Assembly: GCA_018402525.1 (NCBI GenBank)
Contig: JAGYIR010000010.1
Span: 434,001-498,000 of the forward strand
DNA from: Crocinitomicaceae bacterium
GTDB lineage: Bacteria > Bacteroidota > Bacteroidia > Flavobacteriales_D > Crocinitomicaceae
Length of the DNA: 64,000 nt
Reading direction: 5' to 3'
The notes below the pieces were generated by a model. That model was not told the DNA's origin and searched no databases. It was given only the letters and a program-made list of their open reading frames with translations. A program made the translations under genes and the position numbers. This document shows, one piece after another, positions 1 through 8,327 of the stretch. How positions within the stretch are numbered: the stretch's first letter is position 1; each line of letters opens with the position of its first letter.

Positions 1-1624
1 CGGCGAACTGAATTTAGCCTATGGTGGGAACACCCAGTTGGACACAAATTTCAGAGGAAATTTTATACATGGCTATACAAATCATATCAGTGGTATAAAT
101 AGCTTTCCCCATCTAACAGAAATGGATGTGCATGGCAACACCGTTAATTATTTCAACTATACTTTGTTTGAAGCGGACAGTTTGGTTTTTTTTGATTTTG
201 GTCGTTTTGTGGTGCACAATGCCGACAGCTCGTATTATGGATTTTTCACCTACAAGGATGAGCGCGTGCATAAAAACGGAGAGGGAGGGTCGCTACTTTT
301 TAAAGTAAATGCATCGGGAGATACATTGTGGACACAGCGTTTTCACCATGCCTCAACAGTAACAAACAAACCAAGCCATTTGGTCAAAGACTTGGATATT
401 TTGGACAATGGAACACTGTTGTTAACCATAGGTGAAGTAAAGCAGGCTGGCATGGCTATTAATGAATGGGCAAGAATCCACTTCATCACCACCGATTTGG
501 ACGGCAATGAACTTGGTAGGCACCTGTATCAAGACAATACATATACTTATGGTGGCTTTGAAACGCTACCCTTGGAAGATGGAGGGGTAATTTATTCTTA
601 TTTTGAGACCATTGAAGATGACAATGATTTGCTTTTCCGTGCTGTATTATGTCGGTTGGACAGTGATTTTGATTTAGTATGGAAGAGTCCTTTGAAACCG
701 AATTTTTCGAATGGAGCTTTTTATACAGTGCCTAACAAATTACGTTTTGTCAATGATTCGGTAGTCGCTGGTGTCTACACTTGGTCTGAGAAAATCATGT
801 ATGATACTACTGTTTGGAATTCCGCACGTTACCCAATGGCTGTCCGCGTATTCAATAGGCACCTCAATGGAGATCTTTTATGGGCAAGAAACCACTACTA
901 CTGGCCATTGACAGATAGCCTCAATGAACCAGAATACACCCTGAAGGATTTTGAGCTTACCCCCGATGGAGGCTTTATTATGTGTGGAGACGTTAAAAAC
1001 TTTGATTCGCTTGTGGCTGGCGTGCAAGGGCAATTCGCATACGTATTAAAAACCAATTGCCTCGGCTTTTTAGGAGACCCTGAGGCTGCTGCAGATTATA
1101 TAATAGAAGATGATTATGCCATTACGTTTATAAATACCAGTACCCAGGCAGGAAGTTATACGTGGCATTTTGGCCCTTCGTCGAGCTCAGGAACCGTTGA
1201 GACTCTTTACACGGATGAGTATACAGATACTGTTACTCACATCTTTCCTGGACCAGGTAGCTATGAGGTGCAGCTTATAGCCCATGGTTGCAACGCCGCC
1301 GCCGATACGCTTGCGTTTATTGTTGAACCTGAAAAAGTGGAAGATCCTACTGTCATTCCGAATGGCAATGGTTATTTTACCTTCTTTCCAAATCCTGTAT
1401 CAACGGGAGGTTACCTTTCGCTTTACCTGAATGCATTAAACCCACAAGATGGAGAGGTTTACGTGCTTTTCCATGCCATGAACGGAGATTTAGTACAACG
1501 GATTTCTTTGGGCTGGGAAGAAGGTAGTTACCTGATCCAAACAAACATGGCAAGCGGAATGTATCACGTATCTTTGTATCAGGGAGACAGCTTTTTACAA
1601 ACTCGGAAGTTGGTGGTGAGGTAG
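1..1624 (+). CDS. T9SS-secreted protein, C-terminal part (5' end outside window)
   Basis: The reading frame is open from base 2 to the TAG at 1622-1624 with no upstream stop, so this is the 3' part of a longer gene; the TTG at 38 is not a convincing start. The visible 540 residues begin with a long beta-rich region of the kind found in secreted repeat proteins (repeated motifs such as DGGVIYSYF and DGGFIMCGD). A PKD-like domain follows (about residues 355-440, with FINTSTQAGSYTWHFG and PGSYEVQL). The last 85 residues form a type A T9SS sorting domain (FFPNPVSTGG, SGMYHVSLYQ, ending KLVVR). Known biology: such proteins cross the outer membrane through the type IX system and are anchored or released. 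Substrate and function are not recognisable. Confidence 0.85.
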   Translation, partial: GELNLAYGGNTQLDTNFRGNFIHGYTNHISGINSFPHLTEMDVHGNTVNYFNYTLFEADSLVFFDFGRFVVHNADSSYYGFFTYKDERVHKNGEGGSLLFKVNASGDTLWTQRFHHASTVTNKPSHLVKDLDILDNGTLLLTIGEVKQAGMAINEWARIHFITTDLDGNELGRHLYQDNTYTYGGFETLPLEDGGVIYSYFETIEDDNDLLFRAVLCRLDSDFDLVWKSPLKPNFSNGAFYTVPNKLRFVNDSVVAGVYTWSEKIMYDTTVWNSARYPMAVRVFNRHLNGDLLWARNHYYWPLTDSLNEPEYTLKDFELTPDGGFIMCGDVKNFDSLVAGVQGQFAYVLKTNCLGFLGDPEAAADYIIEDDYAITFINTSTQAGSYTWHFGPSSSSGTVETLYTDEYTDTVTHIFPGPGSYEVQLIAHGCNAAADTLAFIVEPEKVEDPTVIPNGNGYFTFFPNPVSTGGYLSLYLNALNPQDGEVYVLFHAMNGDLVQRISLGWEEGSYLIQTNMASGMYHVSLYQGDSFLQTRKLVVR

Positions 1625-1652
1625 GGAGCTCGTTGTCATACTTTGACTTTTC

Positions 1653-1682
1653 TTGTTTAATTAGATTCCTTTTCTATCTTTG
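1653..1682 (+). promoter_or_regulatory. Bacteroidota-type promoter
   Basis: TTG at 1653-1655 and TATCTTTG at 1675-1682 are 19 bp apart, matching the -33/-7 consensus TTTG-N19-TAnnTTTG. It would drive the phosphatase gene at 1873 with a long leader. An ATG at 1688, only 5 nt after the box, opens a 36-codon frame ending at 1798 that I cannot recognise. Confidence 0.55.
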
Positions 1683-1872
1683 TGCTCATGGAATTGACGC
1701 AGAAATATACATTTCATTCTAATCATTGGCAGACCGCGAAGCAGCACCAACGGTCCATCTGTCATCGCTATTGCGTCATTCGTATGGCTTGTTGTTAAGC
1801 AAGTTCTGAGTTACTATATCTCTTCGAAAAATAGATCATTCAATTAATTACTTTACCGAAATTTTCCTTCTC

Positions 1873-2724
1873 ATGGAAACATTGACCATCAATGAGAATG
1901 GTGTATCAGCTCAACTGGACACCCAAGAAGCGCTCATAACGCGTTTGACAGAACTAGAAACAAAATCGCAAGAAATGCAGGAGAGCATTCGCTATGCGGG
2001 AAGTTTACAACAATCGATGCTGCCTAACGAGCGGGTGATCCAAAACGTGTTTCACGAAGCATTCGTTCTTTTTCAACCCAAGGACGTGGTAAGTGGCGAT
2101 TTTTACTGGATTTTTCAACACCACGATGATGTCTACTTTGCCGTGGGTGATTGCACAGGTCACGGTGTCCCTGGAGCATTGATAAATGTGGCTGGGAGCA
2201 CACTTTTGAGACAAATCATTCGCCTGGAAGGGGTTTCAGATCCTGCACAAATTATGCGTATTCTCGACGATGAGCTGATCAGTCTATTCAATGATAATCT
2301 CACAGAAGGAGCAAGATACGATGGGATGGACATTGTGTTTTGTAAATTCAATTTGCGTCAGAAAACCGGTTCTTTCTGTGGAGCAGGTCGACCGTTAGTT
2401 CTTATCAGAGAAGGTGAACTTGTCGAATTCAAAAAGGGAAGAGATGCCATTGGCTATTACTCTAACAGCGAAAAGGAATTTGAAACCGTACGATTCTCGT
2501 TGCAGGAAGGAGATCAATTCTACTTGTTTACCGATGGATACACCGATCAATTTGGAGGAGAAAACGTGAAAAAATTCAACCGCCAGCGATTTAGAAACTT
2601 GTTGCTTTCGTTGGACGGTTTTCCTTTTGGGAAGCAGAAAAAGGAGCTTGAATTGTCGTTTAATAATTGGAAGGGAAGTCAAGAACAGGTGGATGATGTG
2701 TGTGTGATGGTGGTTAGGATTTAG
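1873..2724 (+). CDS. PP2C-type SpoIIE family serine phosphatase, soluble
   Basis: A 283-residue protein. An N-terminal coiled-coil stretch (about 20-45) leads into the linker seen in this family (ESIRYAGSLQQSMLPNE), followed by a complete SpoIIE/PP2C domain. The metal-binding acidic residues are present: VSGDFYW, GDCTGHGVPGA, LFTDGYTDQFGG and the final QVDDVCVMV. Known family role: Mn/Mg-dependent dephosphorylation of serine/threonine on anti-sigma-antagonist or similar regulators. There is no sensor or membrane domain, so its input must come from partners through the coiled coil. It lies 275 bp upstream of a membrane-bound paralogue on the same strand. The target is not evident from the neighbourhood. 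Confidence 0.9.
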   Translation: METLTINENGVSAQLDTQEALITRLTELETKSQEMQESIRYAGSLQQSMLPNERVIQNVFHEAFVLFQPKDVVSGDFYWIFQHHDDVYFAVGDCTGHGVPGALINVAGSTLLRQIIRLEGVSDPAQIMRILDDELISLFNDNLTEGARYDGMDIVFCKFNLRQKTGSFCGAGRPLVLIREGELVEFKKGRDAIGYYSNSEKEFETVRFSLQEGDQFYLFTDGYTDQFGGENVKKFNRQRFRNLLLSLDGFPFGKQKKELELSFNNWKGSQEQVDDVCVMVVRI

Positions 2725-2735
2725 CGCTGATGCTA

Positions 2736-2890
2736 GTTCCCTGTCTGCTCCAGGCAGGAAAGTTGAAAAGTTGAAAGTTCCCAGTCTGACGCCTGGCAGG
2801 AAAGAGACTTAACAGGGGTTTACGTTAGGTGCTTTTTATTCCTCAAAACTTGGCGCCTTTACCTTCCCTGTCTATCGCCAGGTAGAGGTG
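2736..2890. repeat. three imperfect copies of a short palindromic element
   Basis: Three related units of about 20-25 bp start near 2738, 2779 and 2875 between the two phosphatase genes. Copy 1 can fold as CCTGTCTG-ctc-CAGGCAGG (2740-2758). Copy 2 carries CCAGTCTG and CCTGGCAGG, and copy 3 CCTGTCTA and CCAGGTAG. Copies 1 and 2 share the flanks GTTCCC and GGAAAG and are joined by a doubled AAGTTGAA. They resemble the small interspersed CTGCCTG/CAGGCAG repeats seen in many Bacteroidota genomes. No gene is visible in this gap. Confidence 0.55.
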
Positions 2891-2998
2891 CTACTTCGTG
2901 GTGCGGTAAAAACCTGTTCAGTTTATCGAATCAAAGCGACGCGTTTAATAGAAAAATCTGTAAATTAACATCGTGAACTTATTACTATTCGACAAAAC

Positions 2999-4390
2999 AT
3001 GTCAACCAACAGGAAGATAAATATACATGTAGACTGGCAAAGCGAAATGAACCGCATTGCGACGAAGCACCATGTGATTGTGTGTTGGGTGGCAATCATC
3101 TTGAATCCTATATGGTTTATTTCGGATTATTTTACTATTCCAGAGTATTGGAAAATATTCTTGCTGGTACGGTTGTCGGTAACCGCACTTATTCTTTTTG
3201 CTGTCCTTTTGCGAAAGGCGATAAATTTGAGCACGGAAATGCTAATGGTATTTCCTTTTTTGGGAATCTCCATTCAAAATGCGTATATGTGGAGCGTGAT
3301 GGACATTCCAACGCTTCAAAAACATGCTTTTGCCTATCTAGCACTTATTATTGGCGCGGGAATGTTGGTGCTTTGGAAACCCATTTGGACCATTGCAATT
3401 CTCATTTTGTCACTCATCGCGAATGGCATCTATTTTCATTTGAACAGTCAATTAACCATCGATGAAATATTAATTAACGGAGGCTTGCTTGTTTTAACAG
3501 TTGGAATTATTTGTGTGGTTCTGATTCAATCACGTTATGTGCTGACAAAGAAGGAAATCATCGCACGATTGGCATTGGCAGTGACCATTGATGAACTGGA
3601 AGTCCAAAAGGAATTGATCGAAGATAAAAACAAGGAAATCACTGACAGCATCAATTATGCACAGCGCATTCAACGGGCGATTTTGCCCAATTTGGATCAT
3701 GTCTCCTCAGCTTTTCCTCAGTCGTTCGTGCTTTACGAGCCCAAAGATATTGTCAGCGGAGATTTTTATTTCTACACGCAAAAACACAATCTGCATTTTA
3801 TTGCCGCGGTTGACTGCACAGGGCATGGAGTTCCTGGAGCGTTTATGAGTATGATTGGTGCAGAAAAATTGGACGAGGCGGTCGATCAAAGTGCGGATCC
3901 GTCTACGATTTTAAAATTGTTGAACACGGGAATTAAAACTTCATTGAAGCAGTCTGAGGTTAACGATGATTCCACACGAGATGGTATGGATTTGGCTTTT
4001 TGTTCAGTGGACATCAACAAACGAGTAGTCAATTACGCTGGTGCCAACCGTCCCATCTGGATTATCAGAAAGGGTACAGGAGAAGTGGAAGAAATCAAAG
4101 CGACAAAAAAGGCGATTGGTGGATTTACTGATTTCGCTCAAGAATTTGAAAGCCGTTCGATTCAGTTAAACGAAGGAGACACATTTTATCTGTGTACCGA
4201 TGGATATGCAGATACTTTCAACGGTGAGACTGGAAAGAAAATGAATACCAAGCGATTCAAGGAAATATTGTTAGAAATTCAACCACAATCCATGGACGAA
4301 CAAGAACGTTATTTGGCGAATTTTCTTGAAAAATGGAAAGGCGACGAAGAACAAGTGGATGATATTTTGGTGATTGGAATTAGACTTTAA
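2999..4390 (+). CDS. membrane-anchored PP2C-type SpoIIE family serine phosphatase
   Basis: A 463-residue protein. About six hydrophobic helices fill residues 25-180, followed by a coiled-coil linker (about 190-225, ending SINYAQRIQRAILPN) and a SpoIIE/PP2C domain to the C terminus. Catalytic acidic residues are intact: VSGDFYF, AVDCTGHGVPG, LCTDGYADTF and QVDDILVIG. The N-terminal module resembles the membrane sensor parts of other Bacteroidota SpoIIE proteins, but no defined ligand domain is visible. It is a paralogue of the soluble phosphatase upstream, with the same linker signature. Inference: a membrane-state-dependent phosphatase acting on a cytoplasmic serine/threonine switch that is not encoded nearby. 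Confidence is high for the enzyme class and low for the pathway. Confidence 0.9.
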   Translation: MSTNRKINIHVDWQSEMNRIATKHHVIVCWVAIILNPIWFISDYFTIPEYWKIFLLVRLSVTALILFAVLLRKAINLSTEMLMVFPFLGISIQNAYMWSVMDIPTLQKHAFAYLALIIGAGMLVLWKPIWTIAILILSLIANGIYFHLNSQLTIDEILINGGLLVLTVGIICVVLIQSRYVLTKKEIIARLALAVTIDELEVQKELIEDKNKEITDSINYAQRIQRAILPNLDHVSSAFPQSFVLYEPKDIVSGDFYFYTQKHNLHFIAAVDCTGHGVPGAFMSMIGAEKLDEAVDQSADPSTILKLLNTGIKTSLKQSEVNDDSTRDGMDLAFCSVDINKRVVNYAGANRPIWIIRKGTGEVEEIKATKKAIGGFTDFAQEFESRSIQLNEGDTFYLCTDGYADTFNGETGKKMNTKRFKEILLEIQPQSMDEQERYLANFLEKWKGDEEQVDDILVIGIRL

Positions 4391-4463
4391 GAACAAAAAT
4401 TATCTTCCTTTAGTACACGTGAATCACTATTTTACGTACATTCAGTCATTAATAAAACGTAAC

Positions 4464-4778
4464 ATGATACTATCAACAACAGAAACGATACCGAATCGAC
4501 AAGTGACAGAAGTACTTGGTATTTCAAGAGGCAGTACTGTGCGAGCACGAAATTTCGGACGTGATTTCATGGCAGGGTTGAAAAATTTGGTCGGAGGTGA
4601 AATCAACGAATACACCAAGTTACAAGCTCAATCACGTGAAGAAGCCATCCAGCGTATGAAAGACGATGCTGCAAGCTTAGGCGCCGATGCAATTGTTAAT
4701 GTCCGCTTTGCAACGAGCGTGATTATGCAAGGTGCTTCTGAGATTTTAGCTTATGGCACTGCTGTCAAGCTTTCTTAA
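4464..4778 (+). CDS. YbjQ/UPF0145 family heavy-metal-binding-domain protein
   Basis: A 104-residue protein. The ATG at 4464 is chosen because the sequence MILSTTETIPNRQVTEVLG matches the normal start of YbjQ proteins and gives the family length of about 105; the frame also extends 90 bp further upstream. Family hallmarks are GISRGSTVRARNFGRDFMAG, a helix with repeated acidic and arginine residues (SREEAIQRMKDDAASLGADAIVNVRF) and a final YGTAVKL. The family forms small oligomers of unresolved function and is often labelled heavy-metal-binding. The stop is followed after one base by the start of a tiny membrane protein, so the two are probably co-translated. Confidence 0.85.
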   Translation: MILSTTETIPNRQVTEVLGISRGSTVRARNFGRDFMAGLKNLVGGEINEYTKLQAQSREEAIQRMKDDAASLGADAIVNVRFATSVIMQGASEILAYGTAVKLS

Positions 4779-4779
4779 C

Positions 4780-4911
4780 ATGGCAGCTGTATTCACTGTA
4801 CTCGCGGTACAGATCACTATCGCTCTTGTCTGCTTGGTCGCATTGATTTACGTGATTGTCAAACGTGTAGAAAGCAAACGCAACGAAAACTTCGAAGACC
4901 GAGATAATTAA
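4780..4911 (+). CDS. 43-residue single-pass membrane protein downstream of YbjQ
   Basis: ATG at 4780 comes one base after the YbjQ stop, and TAA is at 4909-4911. The product begins MAAVFTVLAVQITIALVCLV, continues as hydrophobic residues to about residue 27, then ends in a charged tail (KRVESKRNENFEDRDN). This is a one-helix membrane protein with a positive-inside signature after the helix. The stop overlaps the convergent vWA-like gene by four bases (TTAA read on both strands). Tight coupling to the preceding gene and the clean hydrophobic/charged partition argue that it is real. I do not recognise a family. Confidence 0.6.
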   Translation: MAAVFTVLAVQITIALVCLVALIYVIVKRVESKRNENFEDRDN

Positions 4912-6077
4912 ATCATCTTAGGCGTTACTTCAACTATGCGATCGTCGTCTATTTTGTACAGTTTCTTTTGAAACGTAAAGGTTTTTCCATTGCTGAGTTT
5001 GAATAAATCATGCAAATCTTCTTCCATGGTGTGCACCGAACCTCCTGTTGCACGAGCAATGGTGAGGTATTGTGAGTTGATGCGGTAAGAAGTCCCACAG
5101 AGCACCACACGAACTGGAATTTTCAGTTCACCCAGCAAGACCAAGTCCTTTACGGGTGCAAGATTATCTGCTATGAGTATGATTTCTTTGGCATTGGGGT
5201 TTTCTTTCGTTGCTGCGATAAGTGCCTCAATATCGTTTTCGGGCCCATCACCGCCATTACCAGCGGTAATCGTTTTTATCGCTAATTCTCGGATTTCATC
5301 GTATGTGCTGACTTCCTTCATATAAATTCCGCCAGTTTGCCCAATCTTCTTGTCCATTTGAGATTTACCATCGCCATCGTTAAAGAAAGTCACTTGTTTC
5401 AAACGATTGTTTTTCATGTTCAGTTGAAACCAAATCACCAGTTGTGCCGTGTATGGCGACATCGAACCTGTTAAATCAGCAACCACATGCATTTGATTCC
5501 ATGATTTGTTGCGGTCGAAGACTTTAAAGATAGTTGAATCAGGCATTTTGGATTTTAACGCCTTCGCTGAGACAGCATCCATTTCTTTTGGCAGATAATT
5601 TTCCATGAATAACATATCACGCGCTGTGACTTCTTTCGATTGAGCGCTTCTGTAATGAATCACGATTCCGTGAAAGAGCGTTTTAGCTTCCGTTTCGTTT
5701 TTGCATGCCATTTGACGAATAAGGCGCCATTCAACGCTAGGATTAGTGACCAATTCTTTGCGCAGACGTTCAATGACACGAATACGATTTAAGTTCAAAT
5801 TCGTCATATCGCCACGTTTTGGATAATCAGAAAAAACCACATCTATTTGAACGACCTCAGCCGTTTTTAGTGCATTTCGATCGGAAGTGGAGATAACCTC
5901 TGATTCACCATATTGCATGTTGATGACGATCGCTTCCATTAATCCCGTTGTTAGGCGGTATTGGTGTTTTTTGATTTCAGGTTGATGCGCAATTTCTGGG
6001 CTGGTACGTGTTGCTGCGCTAAAGCTGAGCGAGGAAAAGGAAAGGATAGCGGAAAAAAAAAGAATGAATTGACGCAT
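4908..6077 (-). CDS. exported vWA-like domain protein
   Basis: A 389-residue protein from the ATG at 6077. This start is chosen because MRQFILFFSAILSFSSLSFS is a clear signal peptide; the frame runs 39 bp further upstream without signal-like features. From about residue 205 the fold looks like a von Willebrand A domain: HVVADLTGSMSPYTAQ is a metal-ion-dependent adhesion site with Thr in place of the second Ser of DxSxS. Later come GGDGPENDIEALIAA and KEIILIADNLAP, followed by PVRVVLCGTSYRINSQYL and GGSVHTMEEDL. Inference: a periplasmic or surface protein that binds a partner through a metal site. It stands alone, convergent with the YbjQ pair. Confidence 0.7.
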   Translation of the reverse strand: MRQFILFFSAILSFSSLSFSAATRTSPEIAHQPEIKKHQYRLTTGLMEAIVINMQYGESEVISTSDRNALKTAEVVQIDVVFSDYPKRGDMTNLNLNRIRVIERLRKELVTNPSVEWRLIRQMACKNETEAKTLFHGIVIHYRSAQSKEVTARDMLFMENYLPKEMDAVSAKALKSKMPDSTIFKVFDRNKSWNQMHVVADLTGSMSPYTAQLVIWFQLNMKNNRLKQVTFFNDGDGKSQMDKKIGQTGGIYMKEVSTYDEIRELAIKTITAGNGGDGPENDIEALIAATKENPNAKEIILIADNLAPVKDLVLLGELKIPVRVVLCGTSYRINSQYLTIARATGGSVHTMEEDLHDLFKLSNGKTFTFQKKLYKIDDDRIVEVTPKMI

Positions 6078-6139
6078 GACATTTAATTTAAGGGGTTTAT
6101 ATACTATAAATGTCAACTACTCAAAAAGGTAACAAAAAA

Positions 6140-6163
6140 GCCTGACTGGAAATCCAATCAGGC
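6140..6163 (-). terminator. rho-independent terminator of metK
   Basis: GCCTGACTGG (6140-6149) and CCAATCAGGC (6154-6163) form a 10-bp stem with one mismatch. On the minus strand it is followed by a run of six T. It lies 25 bp past the metK stop. Confidence 0.85.
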
Positions 6164-6188
6164 CATATTCGTATTTTTTTAAAGTGAA

Positions 6189-7445
6189 TTAAATACCGAA
6201 CGCGGATTTCACCTTATCAACGTAATCTAGTTTTTCCCATGTAAACAACTCAACTTCTTTTGTAATTGTTGTTCCATCTGGGGATTTAAACGTTTTCGAA
6301 ACGATTTCATTTTTTCTACCCATGTGACCATAAGCTGCAGTTTCAGAGTAGATTGGGTTTCTCAATTTCAAACGCTGCTCGATGAAGTAAGGCCGCATGT
6401 CGAAAATTTCAGAAATTTTCTTCGCAATCTCACCGTCTTTCATATCAATTTTAGATGTTCCATATGTATCAATGAACAAACCGCACGGTTCAGCGACACC
6501 AATTGCGTATGAAACTTGTACCAATACTTCGTCGCACAATCCAGCTGCCACCATGTTTTTAGCGATATGACGTGTTGCATATGCTGCCGATCGATCTACT
6601 TTTGAGGGATCTTTTCCAGAGAAAGCACCACCACCGTGCGCACCTTTTCCACCGTAGGTGTCAACAATGATTTTACGACCCGTCAAACCAGTATCACCGT
6701 GTGGACCTCCAATAACGAAGATACCTGTTGGGTTGATATGGTATTGAATGTTATCTGTAAACAATGCTTGAAGATTCGCTGGTAATTTTGCTTTAACACG
6801 CGGTATTACGATGTTAATGATATCCGATTTTATCTTCGCCAACATTTCAGCCTCTGTCGAGAAATCATCGTGTTGAGTAGAAACAACAATAGTATCGATA
6901 CGTTGTGGAACGTTGTCATCAGAGTATTCAATCGTTACTTGAGATTTTGCATCAGGTCTTAGGTAAGCAATTAACTCCGGTTGATTTTTTCTGATATCAG
7001 CTAATTCAATTAGAATATTGTGTGCTAAATCAAGTGCCAATGGCATATAATTCTCCGTTTCACGCGTAGCATAGCCGAACATCATTCCTTGATCACCAGC
7101 CCCTTGATCTTCTGGATTTGCTCTGTCAACTCCTTGGTTAATATCCGAAGATTGCTCGTGAATGGCAGAAAGAATCCCACAGGAATTAGCATCAAACATG
7201 TATGCCGACTTCGTATATCCAATTCTACGAATCGTTTCACGTGCGATGGATTGAACGTCCAAATAGGTGTTTGTGTTTACTTCACCAGCCAAAACAACTT
7301 GACCAGTGGTCACTAACGTTTCGCATGCTACTTTCGAAGTTGGATCAAAAGCCATGAAGTTATCAATCAAAGCGTCTGAAATCTGATCAGAAACCTTATC
7401 TGGGTGTCCTTCCGAAACCGATTCGGACGTAAACAAGTATGACAT
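6189..7445 (-). CDS. metK: S-adenosylmethionine synthetase
   Basis: A 418-residue protein making S-adenosylmethionine from methionine and ATP in the cytoplasm. N-terminal signature [20 protein letters not shown] carries the ATP/metal residues. Further signatures are [12 protein letters not shown], the glycine-rich phosphate loop [16 protein letters not shown] and the KPIYSET-like segment near the end ([16 protein letters not shown]). Length is slightly longer than the usual 385-400 because of insertions typical of Bacteroidota. It is a single-gene unit with its own terminator. I saw no SAM riboswitch in the roughly 280-bp upstream gap. Confidence 0.97.
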   Translation of the reverse strand: MSYLFTSESVSEGHPDKVSDQISDALIDNFMAFDPTSKVACETLVTTGQVVLAGEVNTNTYLDVQSIARETIRRIGYTKSAYMFDANSCGILSAIHEQSSDINQGVDRANPEDQGAGDQGMMFGYATRETENYMPLALDLAHNILIELADIRKNQPELIAYLRPDAKSQVTIEYSDDNVPQRIDTIVVSTQHDDFSTEAEMLAKIKSDIINIVIPRVKAKLPANLQALFTDNIQYHINPTGIFVIGGPHGDTGLTGRKIIVDTYGGKGAHGGGAFSGKDPSKVDRSAAYATRHIAKNMVAAGLCDEVLVQVSYAIGVAEPCGLFIDTYGTSKIDMKDGEIAKKISEIFDMRPYFIEQRLKLRNPIYSETAAYGHMGRKNEIVSKTFKSPDGTTITKEVELFTWEKLDYVDKVKSAFGI

Positions 7446-7726
7446 AATATTCTATTAAATAAATTAGATTAGCGAAATTAGTAAATTAATTGTAATGGCT
7501 TATTTCAAAGTCGATAAGAAAACGACATTTTGGAAGAAATCTTTTGAAGTGTTATCAATTTTGAAAGTACAAGTGGTGTGAGTGATAAAGTCGGAATAGT
7601 AGAATGTACCGATGCCGATTTTTTTTAACAAGAAACAGTGCACTGAATTGAATTTTAAGGGAATTTCACTTTAAAGCAACCTCTTCAAGATGCACAACGT
7701 CTTGACCTTAAATAAAACCAATTGCT

Positions 7727-8275
7727 ATGAGAATATTTATGCTATTCATTGTTACAGCACTCTTTTTTGGGTGTGAGAAAAACAATCCAACTCCAATGAA
7801 CGAACCAGCGCCAACTACTACAGGATCACAAAATAACAATCACCTTGGTGTCATTCAATTTGACATAGAAGTAGTAGGAACAGGAACCGTCACTCATTAT
7901 GAATATTATATCGATTCAGTTAAACAGGGGACTATTCTTGTTGACAATGGTCAAGGTGGGTCTGAATATGTCATGTATTATGTCGGTTCAAACACCAAAA
8001 GCATTGGATTTAGATACTTTGATAGCAATGGAGATGAGAATGTTTTATCTTTAACCGAGTCAATCAATGGGACGACCAATAGCGTATCTATTTCGCATTT
8101 AGGTGCTACTCCGTATGTTGCTCAAACCAATACGAGTGTTCCTTTGTGTAATACCGCAGATTTCGAAATTGATGTTATTTCAGACAAGGAAGCTACTTTT
8201 TCTGCAGACTATTTATATAACTTTTACACATCTGAAGAAGTTCACCTTACAAATGGATCGTATGTGATGTACTAA
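7727..8275 (+). CDS. small exported lipoprotein of unknown function
   Basis: A 182-residue protein. MRIFMLFIVTALFFGC is a lipoprotein signal with lipobox FFGC, so the mature protein starts at Cys16. A low-complexity linker rich in Pro, Thr and Asn follows, then a beta-rich domain with alternating polar and aromatic residues (THYEYYIDSVKQGT, YVMYYVGSNTKSIGFRYFDSNG). No family is recognised. It stands alone, divergent from metK and convergent with the large membrane protein at 8328-10967. It is probably exported to the outer membrane, but its role is unknown. Confidence 0.75.
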   Translation: MRIFMLFIVTALFFGCEKNNPTPMNEPAPTTTGSQNNNHLGVIQFDIEVVGTGTVTHYEYYIDSVKQGTILVDNGQGGSEYVMYYVGSNTKSIGFRYFDSNGDENVLSLTESINGTTNSVSISHLGATPYVAQTNTSVPLCNTADFEIDVISDKEATFSADYLYNFYTSEEVHLTNGSYVMY

Positions 8276-8327
8276 AAACCTCCCTGGCTTTATTCGAAGC
8301 CGAAAGAGCGAGATTTTGTGCGAAACA

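Noticed and set aside
1688-1798. 36-codon ORF directly after a good promoter
   Set aside because: It has no signal, no hydrophobic pattern and an odd His/Gln/Cys content; kept only as a note to the promoter.
4374-4463. N-terminal extension of the YbjQ protein
   Set aside because: It overlaps the phosphatase stop and has no similarity to the family; ATG 4464 fits the family length.
7446-7726. SAM riboswitch upstream of metK
   Set aside because: No SAM-I or SAM-II core motif or suitable stem found in the gap, which is only AT-rich.
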